The notes beneath the pieces are model-generated. The model did no database searches. It saw only the letters and a list, made by a program, of their open reading frames with translations, and was not told where the DNA came from. The translations under genes and the position numbers were made by a program. From positions 124,001-188,000 of the forward strand of contig NZ_JAFCJJ010000010.1 in NCBI RefSeq assembly GCF_018131015.1: a stretch of DNA of 64,000 nucleotides, read 5' to 3'. Shown in pieces: positions 37,831 to 47,800 of the stretch; positions within the stretch are counted from its first letter, which is position 1; every line of letters begins with the position of its first letter. Origin of the DNA: Bradyrhizobium diazoefficiens. GTDB taxonomy: Bacteria; Pseudomonadota; Alphaproteobacteria; Rhizobiales; Xanthobacteraceae.

Positions 37831-38976
37831 TCATGCCACCATCGCCTTCAGCGCCGTCGCCGCCGAGGCGTAGCCGCCGCGCGCGCCGTCGATGAAATGC
37901 ACGTGGTCGCTGCGCAGCGCCGATGGCGTGAAGCAGGTCATCATCGCGGCATCCTGCCGGTGCAGGCCGTAGCGCACGACGCCATCGCGCGCAGCCGCCG
38001 CGAGGCGCTCGCTCAAGGCGCGCTCGAGCTCGTCCGTGCAGTCGAGGATCATGCGCAGACCGTCGTCATATTTGCGGAAGTCCGAGTTCTCGACCACCTG
38101 CTGCTTGTAGAGTTTTGGCACGAAGCCGCCGGCCTTGATGTCGAAGCGCATCAGGAGATAGACGAAAAGCGTGTAGGCGAGCACGCTGGCGCGGCGCTTG
38201 AACAGCGGCCCGCGGCGCGTCGCCCGCGCCTCGTAGTCGTACCCCTGCGGCGGCCATTTCAGCTCCGGGCCCTGCGGCGGCACCGGCCGGCCGGCGTCCG
38301 GGCTGCGCTCGACCAGATGAATGACGTCCTCGATCACCTTGCGGAAGGCGAGCGGGTCGGCGCCGCGCGCCGGCATCACCAGCACCGACAGGATCAGTCC
38401 GCGCGAGGCCGGCATCACCTCGAAGCGGCAGGACAAGCCGGAGAGATCCGGCTGCGTGCCGGCGGGCGCCGGATCGACCGCGAACTCGCCGCGCTTCATC
38501 GCGGCGTCGGCCCATGCGAGCCCGCCGCCGGAGAACATCGCGTAGGACAGATTGGCCGACGGGCCGAAGCGCGCGACACGCACGTCGAGACCGTGGGCGC
38601 GGATGGCGGCGAGCGGCACCAGCGCGACGCGCATCTTCAGGTCGAGATCCTCCCGCACCCAGGTCGCGGTCGCCGCCAGCGCCTCGCGGGCACGGTCGAG
38701 ATCGTCCGGGGCGACGGCAAAGCTCGCGCCGTCGCCGCCGAACACGAAGGGAAATTCCCGCCCCTCCAGCGCATTGGTCATCGCCGCGATCACGGCCGCG
38801 CCGGCCATGTTGACCGCCTTGTAGCGCTGCGCCGCGATCGCCTTGGTGGAATCGACGATGTCGGCGACCCCGATGCTCCAGTCGTCCGGCAGCGGCGAAT
38901 AGAGCTTGGGCTCCATCAGGCTGGTGAAGCCGCGGAACACGGGGATGCTGCCGTAGAAGGATTTGCCAGGTGTCAT
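37831..38976 (-). CDS. DUF3095-family protein, adenylate/guanylate-cyclase-like
   Basis: 381 residues. The N-terminal half has a cyclase-like fold with VADIVDSTKAIAAQRYKAVNMAGA and FPFVFGGDGASFAVAPDD, which resemble the metal-binding Asp and the FGDG turn of class III nucleotide cyclases. The C-terminal half, about 190 residues (including FKRRASVLAYTLFVYLLMRF), is specific to DUF3095. Whether it makes a cyclic nucleotide is untested as far as I know. The start at 38976 matches the family; the longer frame upstream overlaps the divergent small gene. Confidence 0.8.
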   Translation of the reverse strand: MTPGKSFYGSIPVFRGFTSLMEPKLYSPLPDDWSIGVADIVDSTKAIAAQRYKAVNMAGAAVIAAMTNALEGREFPFVFGGDGASFAVAPDDLDRAREALAATATWVREDLDLKMRVALVPLAAIRAHGLDVRVARFGPSANLSYAMFSGGGLAWADAAMKRGEFAVDPAPAGTQPDLSGLSCRFEVMPASRGLILSVLVMPARGADPLAFRKVIEDVIHLVERSPDAGRPVPPQGPELKWPPQGYDYEARATRRGPLFKRRASVLAYTLFVYLLMRFDIKAGGFVPKLYKQQVVENSDFRKYDDGLRMILDCTDELERALSERLAAAARDGVVRYGLHRQDAAMMTCFTPSALRSDHVHFIDGARGGYASAATALKAMVA

Positions 38977-39193
38977 CGGGGATGCCGGATGGTTGGAAAG
39001 CGCCTTCGAAGGAGATACGGGGCGGAATCGATCCGGGTTCGCCTTCGAAGTCCCGATCATTGGCCGAAATGGAGGCGGACAACAAGATCGTGCCGCGCTG
39101 CAATGACGCCGCGGTTTTTGATCGGCATCAAACAGCCGCGCCGGGAGAGCGAATACTGTCCTCTTCAGGGGTATGCGAGAGGGAGAACGTGGG

Positions 39194-39382
39194 ATGTCAA
39201 CGCCGGTCGACACGATTGCCTCGGCCGCCATCAGGATCGAGGAGCAGGCCGTGCACGAGATCGAGAGCCTGCTCGACCCCGGATTGCCGGCCGACGAGCG
39301 CGAGCGGCGCATTCGCCGCCTCACCGAGGGACCGCCGGAATTCTCTCAGGAGCGGGTCGACCTGCCAAAACACCGGGCGTGA
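39194..39382 (+). CDS. Small hypothetical protein
   Basis: 62 residues, acidic, helical in character (IEEQAVHEIESLLDPGLPADERERRIRRLTEG), no membrane segment or Cys. ATG at 39194 has GAGAGGGAGAACG upstream. It lies alone between the DUF3095 gene (divergent) and a convergent small gene. No family recognised; codon use is like its neighbours, which supports a real gene. Confidence 0.5.
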   Translation: MSTPVDTIASAAIRIEEQAVHEIESLLDPGLPADERERRIRRLTEGPPEFSQERVDLPKHRA

Positions 39383-39386
39383 GCGC

Positions 39387-39590
39387 CTAGTGCAGCTTCT
39401 CGTCCTCGCGCTTGCGCAGGGCATCAAGCGACGCATCGTGGCAGCCGACCAGGCGCACGAATTGCTGCGGATACATCTCGTAGCCGTGACCGCCGGAATT
39501 CTGGTTCGCCATCGGCGGACAGCGGACATCTTTCACGCGCGCCTGCTCGGTCCGGCTTTGGCTTGAAGCGGTCATGTCTGATCTGGCCAT
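39387..39590 (-). CDS. Small hypothetical protein
   Basis: 67 residues: Ser/Thr-rich N-terminus, then CPPMANQNSGGHGYEMYPQQFVRLVGCHDASLDALRKRED. The GHGYEMYPQQFVRL stretch suggests a small folded protein. ATG at 39590 is preceded by GGAGCAGTCG. It ends five bases from the end of the opposite small gene. No family recognised. Confidence 0.5.
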   Translation of the reverse strand: MARSDMTASSQSRTEQARVKDVRCPPMANQNSGGHGYEMYPQQFVRLVGCHDASLDALRKREDEKLH

Positions 39591-39728
39591 CGACTGCTCC
39601 TTGGACTGCTCCCTGTCGATTAGGGCAGATCGATTGACGTAACCCAATCGATTGCGAGGCATCTTACGACCAAATCCGGCTCGCTGTCATTGAGCCGGAT
39701 CAACGCAATTGTGGCAGCCCGGTTCCGG

Positions 39729-40451
39729 TTACGCGGTGTTGCCGGCATCGATGGTGAACACCGTGCCGGTGACGTTGCGGCCGCCCTCGCCGAGCAGATA
39801 CTCCACCATGCGCGCGACATCATCGGTCTCCGGCAGGCGGCGCAGTGCGCTGCGGCCGGCGATGCGCTTGCGTCCCTCGTCGGAGAGATTGTGCGTCAGC
39901 TCGGTGTCGATGAAGCCCGGCGCCACCGCATTCACGGTGATGCCGAGCTTGCCGACCTCGCGCGCGAGCGAGCGGGTGAAGCCGGTGGCCGCCGCCTTGG
40001 TGGCGCCGTAGACGGAGAGGCCGTTGTAGCCGGTAGTCGCGATGATCGAGGAGATGTTGACGATGCGCCCGGCGCCATCCGCCATCATCTGCCGCGCGAC
40101 ATATTTGGTGAGGATGATCGGCGACAGCACGTTGAGCTGCACCAGCGCCTCGATCTCGGAATTGTGCATGGTGGCGAGCAGGCCCTCGGTGCCGAGGCCG
40201 GCATTGTTGACGAGGCCGTAGATCGGGCCGAACGCGTCGCGCACGCTCTTTGCGAAGGCCGGGATCGCATCGATGACCGCGAGGTCGCAGGCGCGGAAAT
40301 GCAGCCGTCCCTCGGCGGCGGCGATGGCCGCCTTGAGCTCGTCGCTCTCGCGCCGTGCGGCGGCGATCACATTGTAGCCGGAAGCGGCGAGACGCCTGCC
40401 GATCGCAAGCCCGATACCGCGACTGCCGCCGGTGACGAGGACGTTATGCAT
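39729..40451 (-). CDS. Short-chain dehydrogenase, 3-oxoacyl-ACP reductase-like
   Basis: 240 residues with the SDR features TGGSRGIG (cofactor loop, Arg favouring NADPH), NNAG in LVNNAGLGTEG, catalytic Ser in NISSIIATTG, and YGATK. The C-terminal GxVFTIDAGNTA is typical of FabG. It is the last gene of a three-gene operon with a stand-alone acyl carrier protein and an AMP-ligase; its start overlaps the ligase's end by eight bases. It probably reduces a ketone held on, or made near, that carrier protein rather than serving general fatty-acid synthesis. Confidence 0.88.
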   Translation of the reverse strand: MHNVLVTGGSRGIGLAIGRRLAASGYNVIAAARRESDELKAAIAAAEGRLHFRACDLAVIDAIPAFAKSVRDAFGPIYGLVNNAGLGTEGLLATMHNSEIEALVQLNVLSPIILTKYVARQMMADGAGRIVNISSIIATTGYNGLSVYGATKAAATGFTRSLAREVGKLGITVNAVAPGFIDTELTHNLSDEGRKRIAGRSALRRLPETDDVARMVEYLLGEGGRNVTGTVFTIDAGNTA

Positions 40452-41820
40452 CGGTGCGCGCCAGTTTGCCGGCCGGCGTGACGTCGAGCGCCTCGACGAA
40501 GCGGATCACCGCCGGCACCTTGTGGGAGGCGAGCTGGCTGCGGCACTGCTGCAGGATCTGGTCGCGGATTTCCTTGGCCCGCGCCGGATCGGTGCCGTCG
40601 GCGAGGATCACGTCGGCCACCACGATGCCGCCGGTGATCGGGCTCTTGCGCGATTTCGCCCGCGACATCCGCACGTCGCCATGGCGGTTGATGACCGCCT
40701 CGATCTCCTCGGGATGGACCTTCAGCCCGCCGATGTTGATGATGCCGCCGCGGCGGCCGACGAAATAATAGCGGTCGCCGCGCAACTCGACGATGTCGCC
40801 GCTGTCGACGAAGCCGTCGGCATCGGTGAGGGCTGCGGCATTACGGCCGATATAGGCGTGCGCGGTGCGCGTCGAGCGGATGCGCAGCGAGCCGTCGACG
40901 ACCTTCATCTCGACGCCGTTGCGGTTGCCGAGATAGTTTTGCGGAAAGCCTTCCAGCCCGTCGTTGACGGCGAAGCCGACGCCGGCCTCGGTCGAGGCAT
41001 AGGCATGGCCGATGGAAGCGTCCGGGAATGCCGCCTTCAGGCCGTCGAGCACGGCCTGGTCGGCGATCTCGCCGGAGAGGCGGACATAGCGCGGGGCGAA
41101 CTGCGCGGCCGCGCCGCTCATCAAAAGCTTGCGCCAGTGCGAGGGCGTGCCCGAGATGTGCGAGACGCCGCGCGCATTCAGCCGCGCGACATGATCGGCG
41201 AGCGCCTCGTGCGGATCCGACAGCACCATCGAGCCGCCCGACAGGACGGCACGGAGGAAGATCTGCAGGCCGCCATAGCGGCGGATGTCGTAGAACGTGG
41301 CCCACACCGGCGCCGGTCCCTTCGCAGGACCCTCGGCGACGATGGCGCCGGTCAGCGCTTCCAGGCTGTGGCCGACGATTTTCGGGACGCCCGAGGTGCC
41401 CGAGGTCAGCATCAGCCATTCGGTGGCGCGCTCGGTTGAGGCCGGCGCGGCGGCTTCAAGCGGCAATCGTGCGGTGACGACCAGCGGCACGCCGTCCCAG
41501 GAATCGGGCTCGTCAGTGACGACGGCGTCGATGCCGGCATCGGCCATCAACGCATCGAGATGCGCCGGATTGAGATCGGGCGGACACAGCAGCATGCGGC
41601 GGGCGATGCCGTCGAGCTCGATCATGGCAAGGCCCGATCGGAGCTGGTCGGACAATTTCAGCAACACCGCGCGGCCGGACAGCTCGCGCAGGCGGCCGCC
41701 CAGAACCGTTTGCGACAGGACGTCGGTCAGCGACACGACGTCGTGCGCGTCCGACAGCGTGCGTCCCTTCAGCTCCGCGCCGAGATGGTCGCGGAGCGCA
41801 AATATCTCACGCGGGGACAT
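40444..41820 (-). CDS. AMP-forming acyl ligase (ANL family) next to an ACP
   Basis: 458 residues. The ATP-binding P-loop is LMLTSGTSGVPKIV (about residue 138-151), followed by the A5-like YASTEAGVGFAV, the SGDIVELRGDRYYFVGRRGGIINIGG motif near the A7-A8 hinge, and a C-terminal domain ending PAGKLART, in which the Lys of the A10 motif activates the acid. It is a little short at the N-terminus compared with fatty acyl-CoA synthetases. Since it overlaps the ACP gene by fourteen bases, it probably loads an acid onto that ACP. The start at 41820 (MSPREIFALRDHL) replaces a longer frame that is only shadow of the ACP gene. Confidence 0.85.
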   Translation of the reverse strand: MSPREIFALRDHLGAELKGRTLSDAHDVVSLTDVLSQTVLGGRLRELSGRAVLLKLSDQLRSGLAMIELDGIARRMLLCPPDLNPAHLDALMADAGIDAVVTDEPDSWDGVPLVVTARLPLEAAAPASTERATEWLMLTSGTSGVPKIVGHSLEALTGAIVAEGPAKGPAPVWATFYDIRRYGGLQIFLRAVLSGGSMVLSDPHEALADHVARLNARGVSHISGTPSHWRKLLMSGAAAQFAPRYVRLSGEIADQAVLDGLKAAFPDASIGHAYASTEAGVGFAVNDGLEGFPQNYLGNRNGVEMKVVDGSLRIRSTRTAHAYIGRNAAALTDADGFVDSGDIVELRGDRYYFVGRRGGIINIGGLKVHPEEIEAVINRHGDVRMSRAKSRKSPITGGIVVADVILADGTDPARAKEIRDQILQQCRSQLASHKVPAVIRFVEALDVTPAGKLARTDA

Positions 41821-42052
41821 TTTCGTAGGCCCGCACGAAATCGCCCACGGTGGCGGGGAACGCGGCGTCCTCGGCAATGGTGAAGGGATCAACGCCGGTC
41901 TCGTCCTCGAGGCGCGCGACCAGGATCGCGAAAGCGAGCGAGTCAAAACCCGTCTCGTGCAGGGACAGGTCGTCCGTGAGCTCGGGAAGCGTGACGTGCT
42001 GCTCTTTGGCGATCTGCTGGATCGCGTCAATAACCCTGGACCTGACCGACAT
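41807..42052 (-). CDS. Stand-alone acyl carrier protein
   Basis: 81 residues with the phosphopantetheine site S38 in ETGFDSLAFAIL, and the acidic helix II/III usual for ACPs (LVARLEDETGVDPF). It differs in sequence from housekeeping AcpP (GADSLDTVEL), so it serves a specialised path. ATG at 42052 has AGAGGCAGCC upstream; a TTG start at 42073 is less likely. First gene of the ACP-ligase-reductase operon; the promoter should be in the 120-base AT-richer gap upstream. Confidence 0.9.
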   Translation of the reverse strand: MSVRSRVIDAIQQIAKEQHVTLPELTDDLSLHETGFDSLAFAILVARLEDETGVDPFTIAEDAAFPATVGDFVRAYENVPA

Positions 42053-42194
42053 GGCTGCCTCTTGGTTAATCAAATGTTGGCGTTATGGCGGCTCTTCATG
42101 ACCGCCTCCCCATCGCCGTCTGTTTACCCGACAGAAGTAAATGGCCTCTTGGACAATTCAGATAAAATTGGACCCATCTCCCGATTTCGTCCGG

Positions 42195-44000
42195 CTACAG
42201 CCGGATCGCACCATCAACAATCCGTGCGTATGCGTCCCGGTCCAGCGCAACATAGGCGCCGGATGTCGGCTCGAGCATGAACAGCGGATCAGAGATCGCG
42301 TTCGGGTCGAACCCTTCGCGCGCGAGCTCGCCTTTCTTCTGCTTGAAGGTCTCGGTCGCATCGAGCTCGCGCGAGATGCGGACGAAAACCGGGCGCGCGT
42401 AGACCGGCAGGCGCTGCGCGAGATGGGCGGGCAGCGCGGCGATGTCGAAACCTTCGTTGACGACGATGGCGCTCATGCCGGCGCGGCCGTCGGCGCCGGG
42501 AATGGCGACGCCATAGGTGGTGGCGTCGATCACGCCGGTGAAGTCGCGTACGGCATCGTTGACCTCCGACGTCGCGACGTTCTCGCCCTTCCAGCGGAAA
42601 GTGTCGCCGATGCGGTCGACGAAATGGAAGAAGCCCTTGTCGTCGAGCCGCATCAGATCGCCGGTGCGGAACCAGGCATCGCCCTTGGCGAAGACGTCGC
42701 GCAAGATCTTCTTTTCGGTCTCGCCGGCATCGGTATAGCCCTCGAAGCGGCCGCCGCCCTGCTCCGCCCTGCCGATGCGGCCGATGGCCTCGCCGGCCTC
42801 GCCGCGGGCGCAGGCGATGCAGAACCCCTCGTCATTGCGCAGCGGCGCGCCGCTGTCGGGATCGAGCCTGACGAGGCTTGCGGGAAACCGATGCGCGAGC
42901 AGCGGCGGAATGCGGCCGATCGCGCCGACCTGGCCCTCGACGTTGAACAGCGAGAAATTGCCTTCGGTCGCCGCATAGAATTCGAGGATGCGGGGAATGG
43001 CGAAGCGGCCCTGAAAATCCTCCCAGATGTCGCCGCGCAGGCCGTTGCCGCAGACCATGCGCAGGCGATGGCAGCTCTCGTATTCCGAGGGCGGCGCCTT
43101 GAGCAGATAGCGGCAGAGCTCGCCGATATACTGGAACAGCGTGCAGTCGTGCCGCACGATGTCGGACCAGAAATTCGAGGCGGAGAATTTTTCGGCGATC
43201 ACCACCGAGCCGCCGGCCGCCAGCATGCTGCACGGCGCGACGATGCCGCCGACCGAGTGGAACAGCGGCAGGCAGTCATAGAGGCGGTCCTGCGGGCTCG
43301 CGCCGGTGAGGCCTGCGAACCAGAAACCCCAGTTGAGGATGCGGCGGTGGCTGATGCTGGCGGCCTTGGGCAGGCCCGTGGTGCCGGAGGTGTAGATCAG
43401 GAGCGCGCGGTCGTCGATGCTGACGTCGCCATGCTCGTCCATCGAGAGCGGACCGTCGTCGAGCGCGGCCAGCGCGACGTCGATGGCGCGCTCGCTGCTT
43501 GCATCGCCATGAGTCCAGATGCTGGCTGCGGTCTTGAGATGCGGCGCCGCCCTCTCCAGCGTCTCGGTCAACTCATGCGCGACGATGATGTGGGCAGGCC
43601 TGGCTACGTCGATGCAATGCGCGAGCGACTGTCCGACCAGCCTGGTGTTGAGCAGCGCGGCCACGCCGCCGACGCGGCTGATGCCGAGCCAGGCGGCGAC
43701 ATAGTCGATGCCGTTCGGCATGAGCAGGGCGACGGTGTCGCCCCTGGCCAGTCCGACCGAGCGCGCCCAGCGCGCATAGCGGGCGATGCGTCGCGACAGG
43801 CCGTCATAGTCGAGGGTTGCCTCGTCCATGACGAGCGCGACGCGCGCGGGCTGACGCCGGGCCCAGTCGTCGACGACATCGGCAAACAGCCGGCCTGGCA
43901 GCTTCTCGATCCGTGCGGTGAGCTCGATCGCCTTCAGCCAGATCTTTGAGGCCGAGGGCGCGCGCGCGGCCTTCGGTTGCTCGATGACGCCGGTGGTCAT
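42195..44000 (-). CDS. Long-chain acyl-CoA synthetase, FATP type
   Basis: 601 residues. P-loop is LLIYTSGTTGLPKAASISH (about 205-223), FYAATEGNFSLFNVEG is the A5/linker motif of FATP/very-long-chain synthetases, and the hinge region reads FRTGDLMRLDDKGFFHFVDRIGDTFRWKGENVAT, followed by KQKKGELAREGFDP at the end, the FATP C-terminal lysine region. It activates fatty acids, perhaps together with uptake. It lies upstream of and parallel to the ACP cluster, separated by about 140 bases, so it is adjacent but may have its own promoter. Confidence 0.92.
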   Translation of the reverse strand: MTTGVIEQPKAARAPSASKIWLKAIELTARIEKLPGRLFADVVDDWARRQPARVALVMDEATLDYDGLSRRIARYARWARSVGLARGDTVALLMPNGIDYVAAWLGISRVGGVAALLNTRLVGQSLAHCIDVARPAHIIVAHELTETLERAAPHLKTAASIWTHGDASSERAIDVALAALDDGPLSMDEHGDVSIDDRALLIYTSGTTGLPKAASISHRRILNWGFWFAGLTGASPQDRLYDCLPLFHSVGGIVAPCSMLAAGGSVVIAEKFSASNFWSDIVRHDCTLFQYIGELCRYLLKAPPSEYESCHRLRMVCGNGLRGDIWEDFQGRFAIPRILEFYAATEGNFSLFNVEGQVGAIGRIPPLLAHRFPASLVRLDPDSGAPLRNDEGFCIACARGEAGEAIGRIGRAEQGGGRFEGYTDAGETEKKILRDVFAKGDAWFRTGDLMRLDDKGFFHFVDRIGDTFRWKGENVATSEVNDAVRDFTGVIDATTYGVAIPGADGRAGMSAIVVNEGFDIAALPAHLAQRLPVYARPVFVRISRELDATETFKQKKGELAREGFDPNAISDPLFMLEPTSGAYVALDRDAYARIVDGAIRL

Positions 44001-44130
44001 GCCGTTAATCTCTCGGGCCGTGCCTGATGAATGGCGGCAGCTTAGCCCCCACGCCCTGCCCAGATGTTAAGAGACAAGGTAAAAGGGGCCCGGGCGAAGA
44101 TTAACTGCAGTGATCCGCCTCAGCGGGCGG

Positions 44131-44400
44131 TCAGTACACCTTCTTGTGCTTCCGGCGCGGCGGCGGCTCGTTGAAGGCAAAATAGGGATTGAGGTCGCAG
44201 CTGGCCGAGCGTCCCATCGCCGTGGCGCGGCACTGCGGCAGCGACGTGAAGGAACAGTCGTAATAGTCCCCGCCGCCCCGGCCGCCGCCTGTGTAGATAT
44301 GCATGCAGACGGGGTAGCGCGGATCATAGGTCTGGGCACCGGCATCCGCCGCCACGAACAGCGTGGCGATCGCAGTGAGGCTCAGAAGAAGCGGGCGCAT
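44131..44400 (-). CDS. DUF3551-family secreted small protein
   Basis: 89 residues with signal peptide (MRPLLLSLTAIATLFVAADA, cleavage at AGAQ) and the DUF3551 pattern: YPVCMHIYTGG, DCSFTSLPQCRATAMGRSASCDLNPYF, which holds four Cys residues. The family is largely confined to Bradyrhizobium and close relatives, and has no known function. It is followed by a basic Pro/Lys tail. The start at 44400 is fixed by the signal peptide. Confidence 0.85.
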   Translation of the reverse strand: MRPLLLSLTAIATLFVAADAGAQTYDPRYPVCMHIYTGGGRGGGDYYDCSFTSLPQCRATAMGRSASCDLNPYFAFNEPPPRRKHKKVY

Positions 44401-44825
44401 CGGAAATCCTCGAATCGATGACAATGGCAGGCGTTATGCGATGCCGATATGGCACAATGACGCGCAAGAAGCGATCGTTCCGGATCAAGGCTCTCTCGCT
44501 TGTGACACGCGGTGAAACACAGGGACATCGCGCCGCAGCAACAGGAAAGCGGGAAGGCTCTCTATTTCCGGCCTGCAAGGAACGCATATCTCGCAGCAAC
44601 CGTTCTTGGACAAAGGTCGCAAGCTGGCGGGACAGGATTCCGTTCGCAGGCGGGAGCGAACGGACTAGTCTTTCGCAGACAATTCCGGCCCCGGACCGAC
44701 GACGTTCCAGGGCGATCAACAAGCATATGGGCTGAAGGAAACGCACTTTCGCACGCGGGTTCTCGCGTGCGGCTCCGCGTGTTGCGCGCGGAGAAGATGC
44801 GCTGGCAGGCCGGTGGTCTCAGGGC
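44401..44825. other. Intergenic region before the RND pump gene (no gene seen)
   Basis: About 425 bases between divergent genes. I see no convincing coding sequence; the open frames lack family character. A hairpin GCACGCGGGTTCTCGCGTGC lies at about 44752-44772, some 55 bases before the pump start, and could affect its expression. No membrane fusion protein gene remnant was recognised. Confidence 0.45.
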
Positions 44826-47800
44826 ATGCAAGAGAGCTTCTCGTCTCCGTTCATCCGCTATCCGATCGGCACCTCCCTGCTGATGGCGGGCATCCTGTTC
44901 GTGGGCCTCGTGGCCTACCCCCTGCTGCCGGTCGCGCCGCTGCCCCAGGTCGACTTTCCGACCATCCAGGTCTCCGCATCGCTTCCCGGCGGCAGCCCCG
45001 AAACCATGGCGTCGTCCGTGGCCCAGCCGCTCGAGCGCCAGCTCGCGCAGATCCCCGGCATCACGCAGATGACCTCGACGAGCTCGCTCGGCTCGGCCTC
45101 GATCACCCTCCAGTTCGACCTCAACCGCCTGATCGATGCCGCCGCCAACGACGTGCAGGCCGCCATCAACGCGGCCAGCGGCCAGTTGCCGAAGAACCTG
45201 CCTTCGCCGCCGACCTACCGCAAGGTCAATCCGGCGGACTCCCCGATCATGATCCTGTCGGCGACATCAGACACGCTGCCGCTGACCTCTGTCAGCGACC
45301 GCACCGACGCCCAGCTCGCGCAGCAGATCAGCCAGCTTCCCGGCGTCGCCCAGGTCTATGTCGGCGGGCAGCAGAAGCCCTCGGTGCGGGTCCAGATCGA
45401 TCCCGCCAAGCTCGTCGCCAAGGGATTCTCGCTGGAGGACGTACGCGGCCAGATCGCGATCGCGACGGCCGACAGCCCGAAGGGCAATATCGACGGCGCG
45501 CGGCGCGCCTACACCATTTACGCCAACGACCAGCTATTCGAGCCCGCGCACTGGAACGACGTCATCATCGCCTATCGCAACGGCGCGCCCTTGCGGATTC
45601 GCGACATCGGCGAGGCCGTGTCCGGCCCGGAGGACATGAAGACCGCGGCCTGGGCCGACGGCAAGCGCGGCGTATTCCTGGTCATCTTCAAGCAGCCCGG
45701 CGCCAACGTCATCGAGACGGTCGACCGCATCAAGGCGAAACTGCCGCGGCTGATCGCGGCGATTCCGCCCGCGATCAAGATCAAGATCATCAGCGACCGC
45801 ACCATCACCATCCGCGCCGCGGTGGAGGACGTGCAGATCACGCTTCTGATCACCATCGTGCTGGTGGTGATGGTGATCTTCATCTTCCTGCGCAGCTTCT
45901 GGGCCACCATCATCCCGAGCATCACCGTGCCGCTGGCGCTGCTCGGGGCCTGCTCGCTGATGTGGGTGTTCGGCTACTCGCTGGACAATCTGTCGCTGAT
46001 GGCCCTGACCATCGCGGTCGGCTTCGTGGTCGACGACGCCATCGTGATGCTGGAGAACATCACGCGCTATGTCGAACGCGGCGAGAGCCCGCTCGCCGCC
46101 TCCTACAAGGGCGCGGCCGAGATCGGCTTCACCATCGTCTCCATCAGCATCTCGCTGATCGCGGTGCTGATCCCGCTGCTCCTGATGGGCGGCATCATCG
46201 GCCGGCTGTTCCGCGAATTCGCCGTGACGCTGTCGATGGCGATCCTCGTCTCGCTCGTTGTGTCGCTGACCCTGACGCCGATGATGGCCTCGCGTTTCCT
46301 GCGCGATGACCACGAGGCGCGGCACGGCCGCTTCTACCAACGGAGCGAGCGGATGTTCGAGCGCCTGCTCGGCGCCTATGAGCGCGGGCTGGACCTCGCG
46401 CTGCGGCACAGCTTCGTCACGCTTCTCATCTTCTTCGGCACGGTGGCGCTGTCGGCATGGCTGTTCATCCTGATCCCCAAGGGGTTCTTCCCGCAGCAGG
46501 ACAACGGCTTCCTCACCGCGGTGTCGGAGATGCCCCAGGACATCTCCTTCACCGAGATGAAGCGCCGGCAGGAAGAGCTCAACGCCATCGTGCAGGCCGA
46601 CCCCGCCGTCGACTCCATCGCCATGTTCATCGGCGGCGGCGGCACGGCGCTGAATTCGGGGCGCATGTACATCACGCTCAAGCCGATCGCGGAGCGTGGG
46701 GCCAATGCACAGCAGATCATCGCAAGGCTGCGGCCGAAGCTCGCCGAGGTCGAGGGCGCCCGCCTCTACATGCAGGCCTCGCAGGACGTGCGCCTAGGGG
46801 GCCGCGCCACCCGCACCCAGTTCGAGTTCACGCTCCAGGACGCCAATCTCGCCGAGCTGAACGAATGGGCGCCGAAGATCCTGGCCGGCATGAAGGACCT
46901 GCCGGAACTCCGCGACGTCGCCACCGACCAGCAGACCGAGGGCACGACCCTGCAGCTCGCGATCAATCGCGACGCCGCCGCGCGCTACGGCATCCAGCCG
47001 CAACTGATCGACGACACGCTCTACGACGCCTTCGGCCAGCGCCAGGTGGCGCAATATTTCACCCAGACCAACAGCTATCACGTGGTGCTCGAGATCACGC
47101 CGGCGCTGCAGGGCAAGCTCGATACGCTCGACAAGCTCTACATCAAGTCGCCGCTGACCGGCGACCAGGTCCCGCTTTCGGTAATCTGCAACTGGACCGA
47201 CGAGCCGGTGCGGCCGCTCGCGATCGCGCACCAGGGCCAGTTTCCGGCGGTGACGATCAGCTTCAATCTCGCCGAGAATGTCGCGCTCGGACAGGCGACC
47301 GGCGCGGTGCTGCGCGCGGTCGGCGAGATGGGCGCGCCGCCGACGCTGTCGACGAGCTTCCAGGGCACCGCGCAGGCGTTCCAGCAATCGCTTGGCACCG
47401 TGCCGATGCTGATCCTCGCCGCTCTCGTCGTGGTCTATCTGGTGCTGGGGGTGCTCTACGAGAGCTACATCCACCCGCTGACCATCCTGTCCACGCTGCC
47501 GTCGGCCGGCGTCGGCGCGATCGCGATCCTGATGATCTTCGGCTTCGACTTCAGCCTGATCGCGCTGATCGGCGTCATCCTGCTGATCGGCATCGTCAAG
47601 AAGAACGGCATCATGATGGTGGATTTCGCCATCGCGGCCGAGCGCGAGCAGCATCTGACGCCCGAGCAGTCGATCCGCCAGGCCGCGCTCTTGCGCTTCC
47701 GGCCGATCATGATGACGACGATGGCCGCACTTCTCGGCGGCGTTCCCCTGATGCTCGGCACCGGCACCGGCGCCGAAATCCGCCAGCCGCTCGGCTATGC

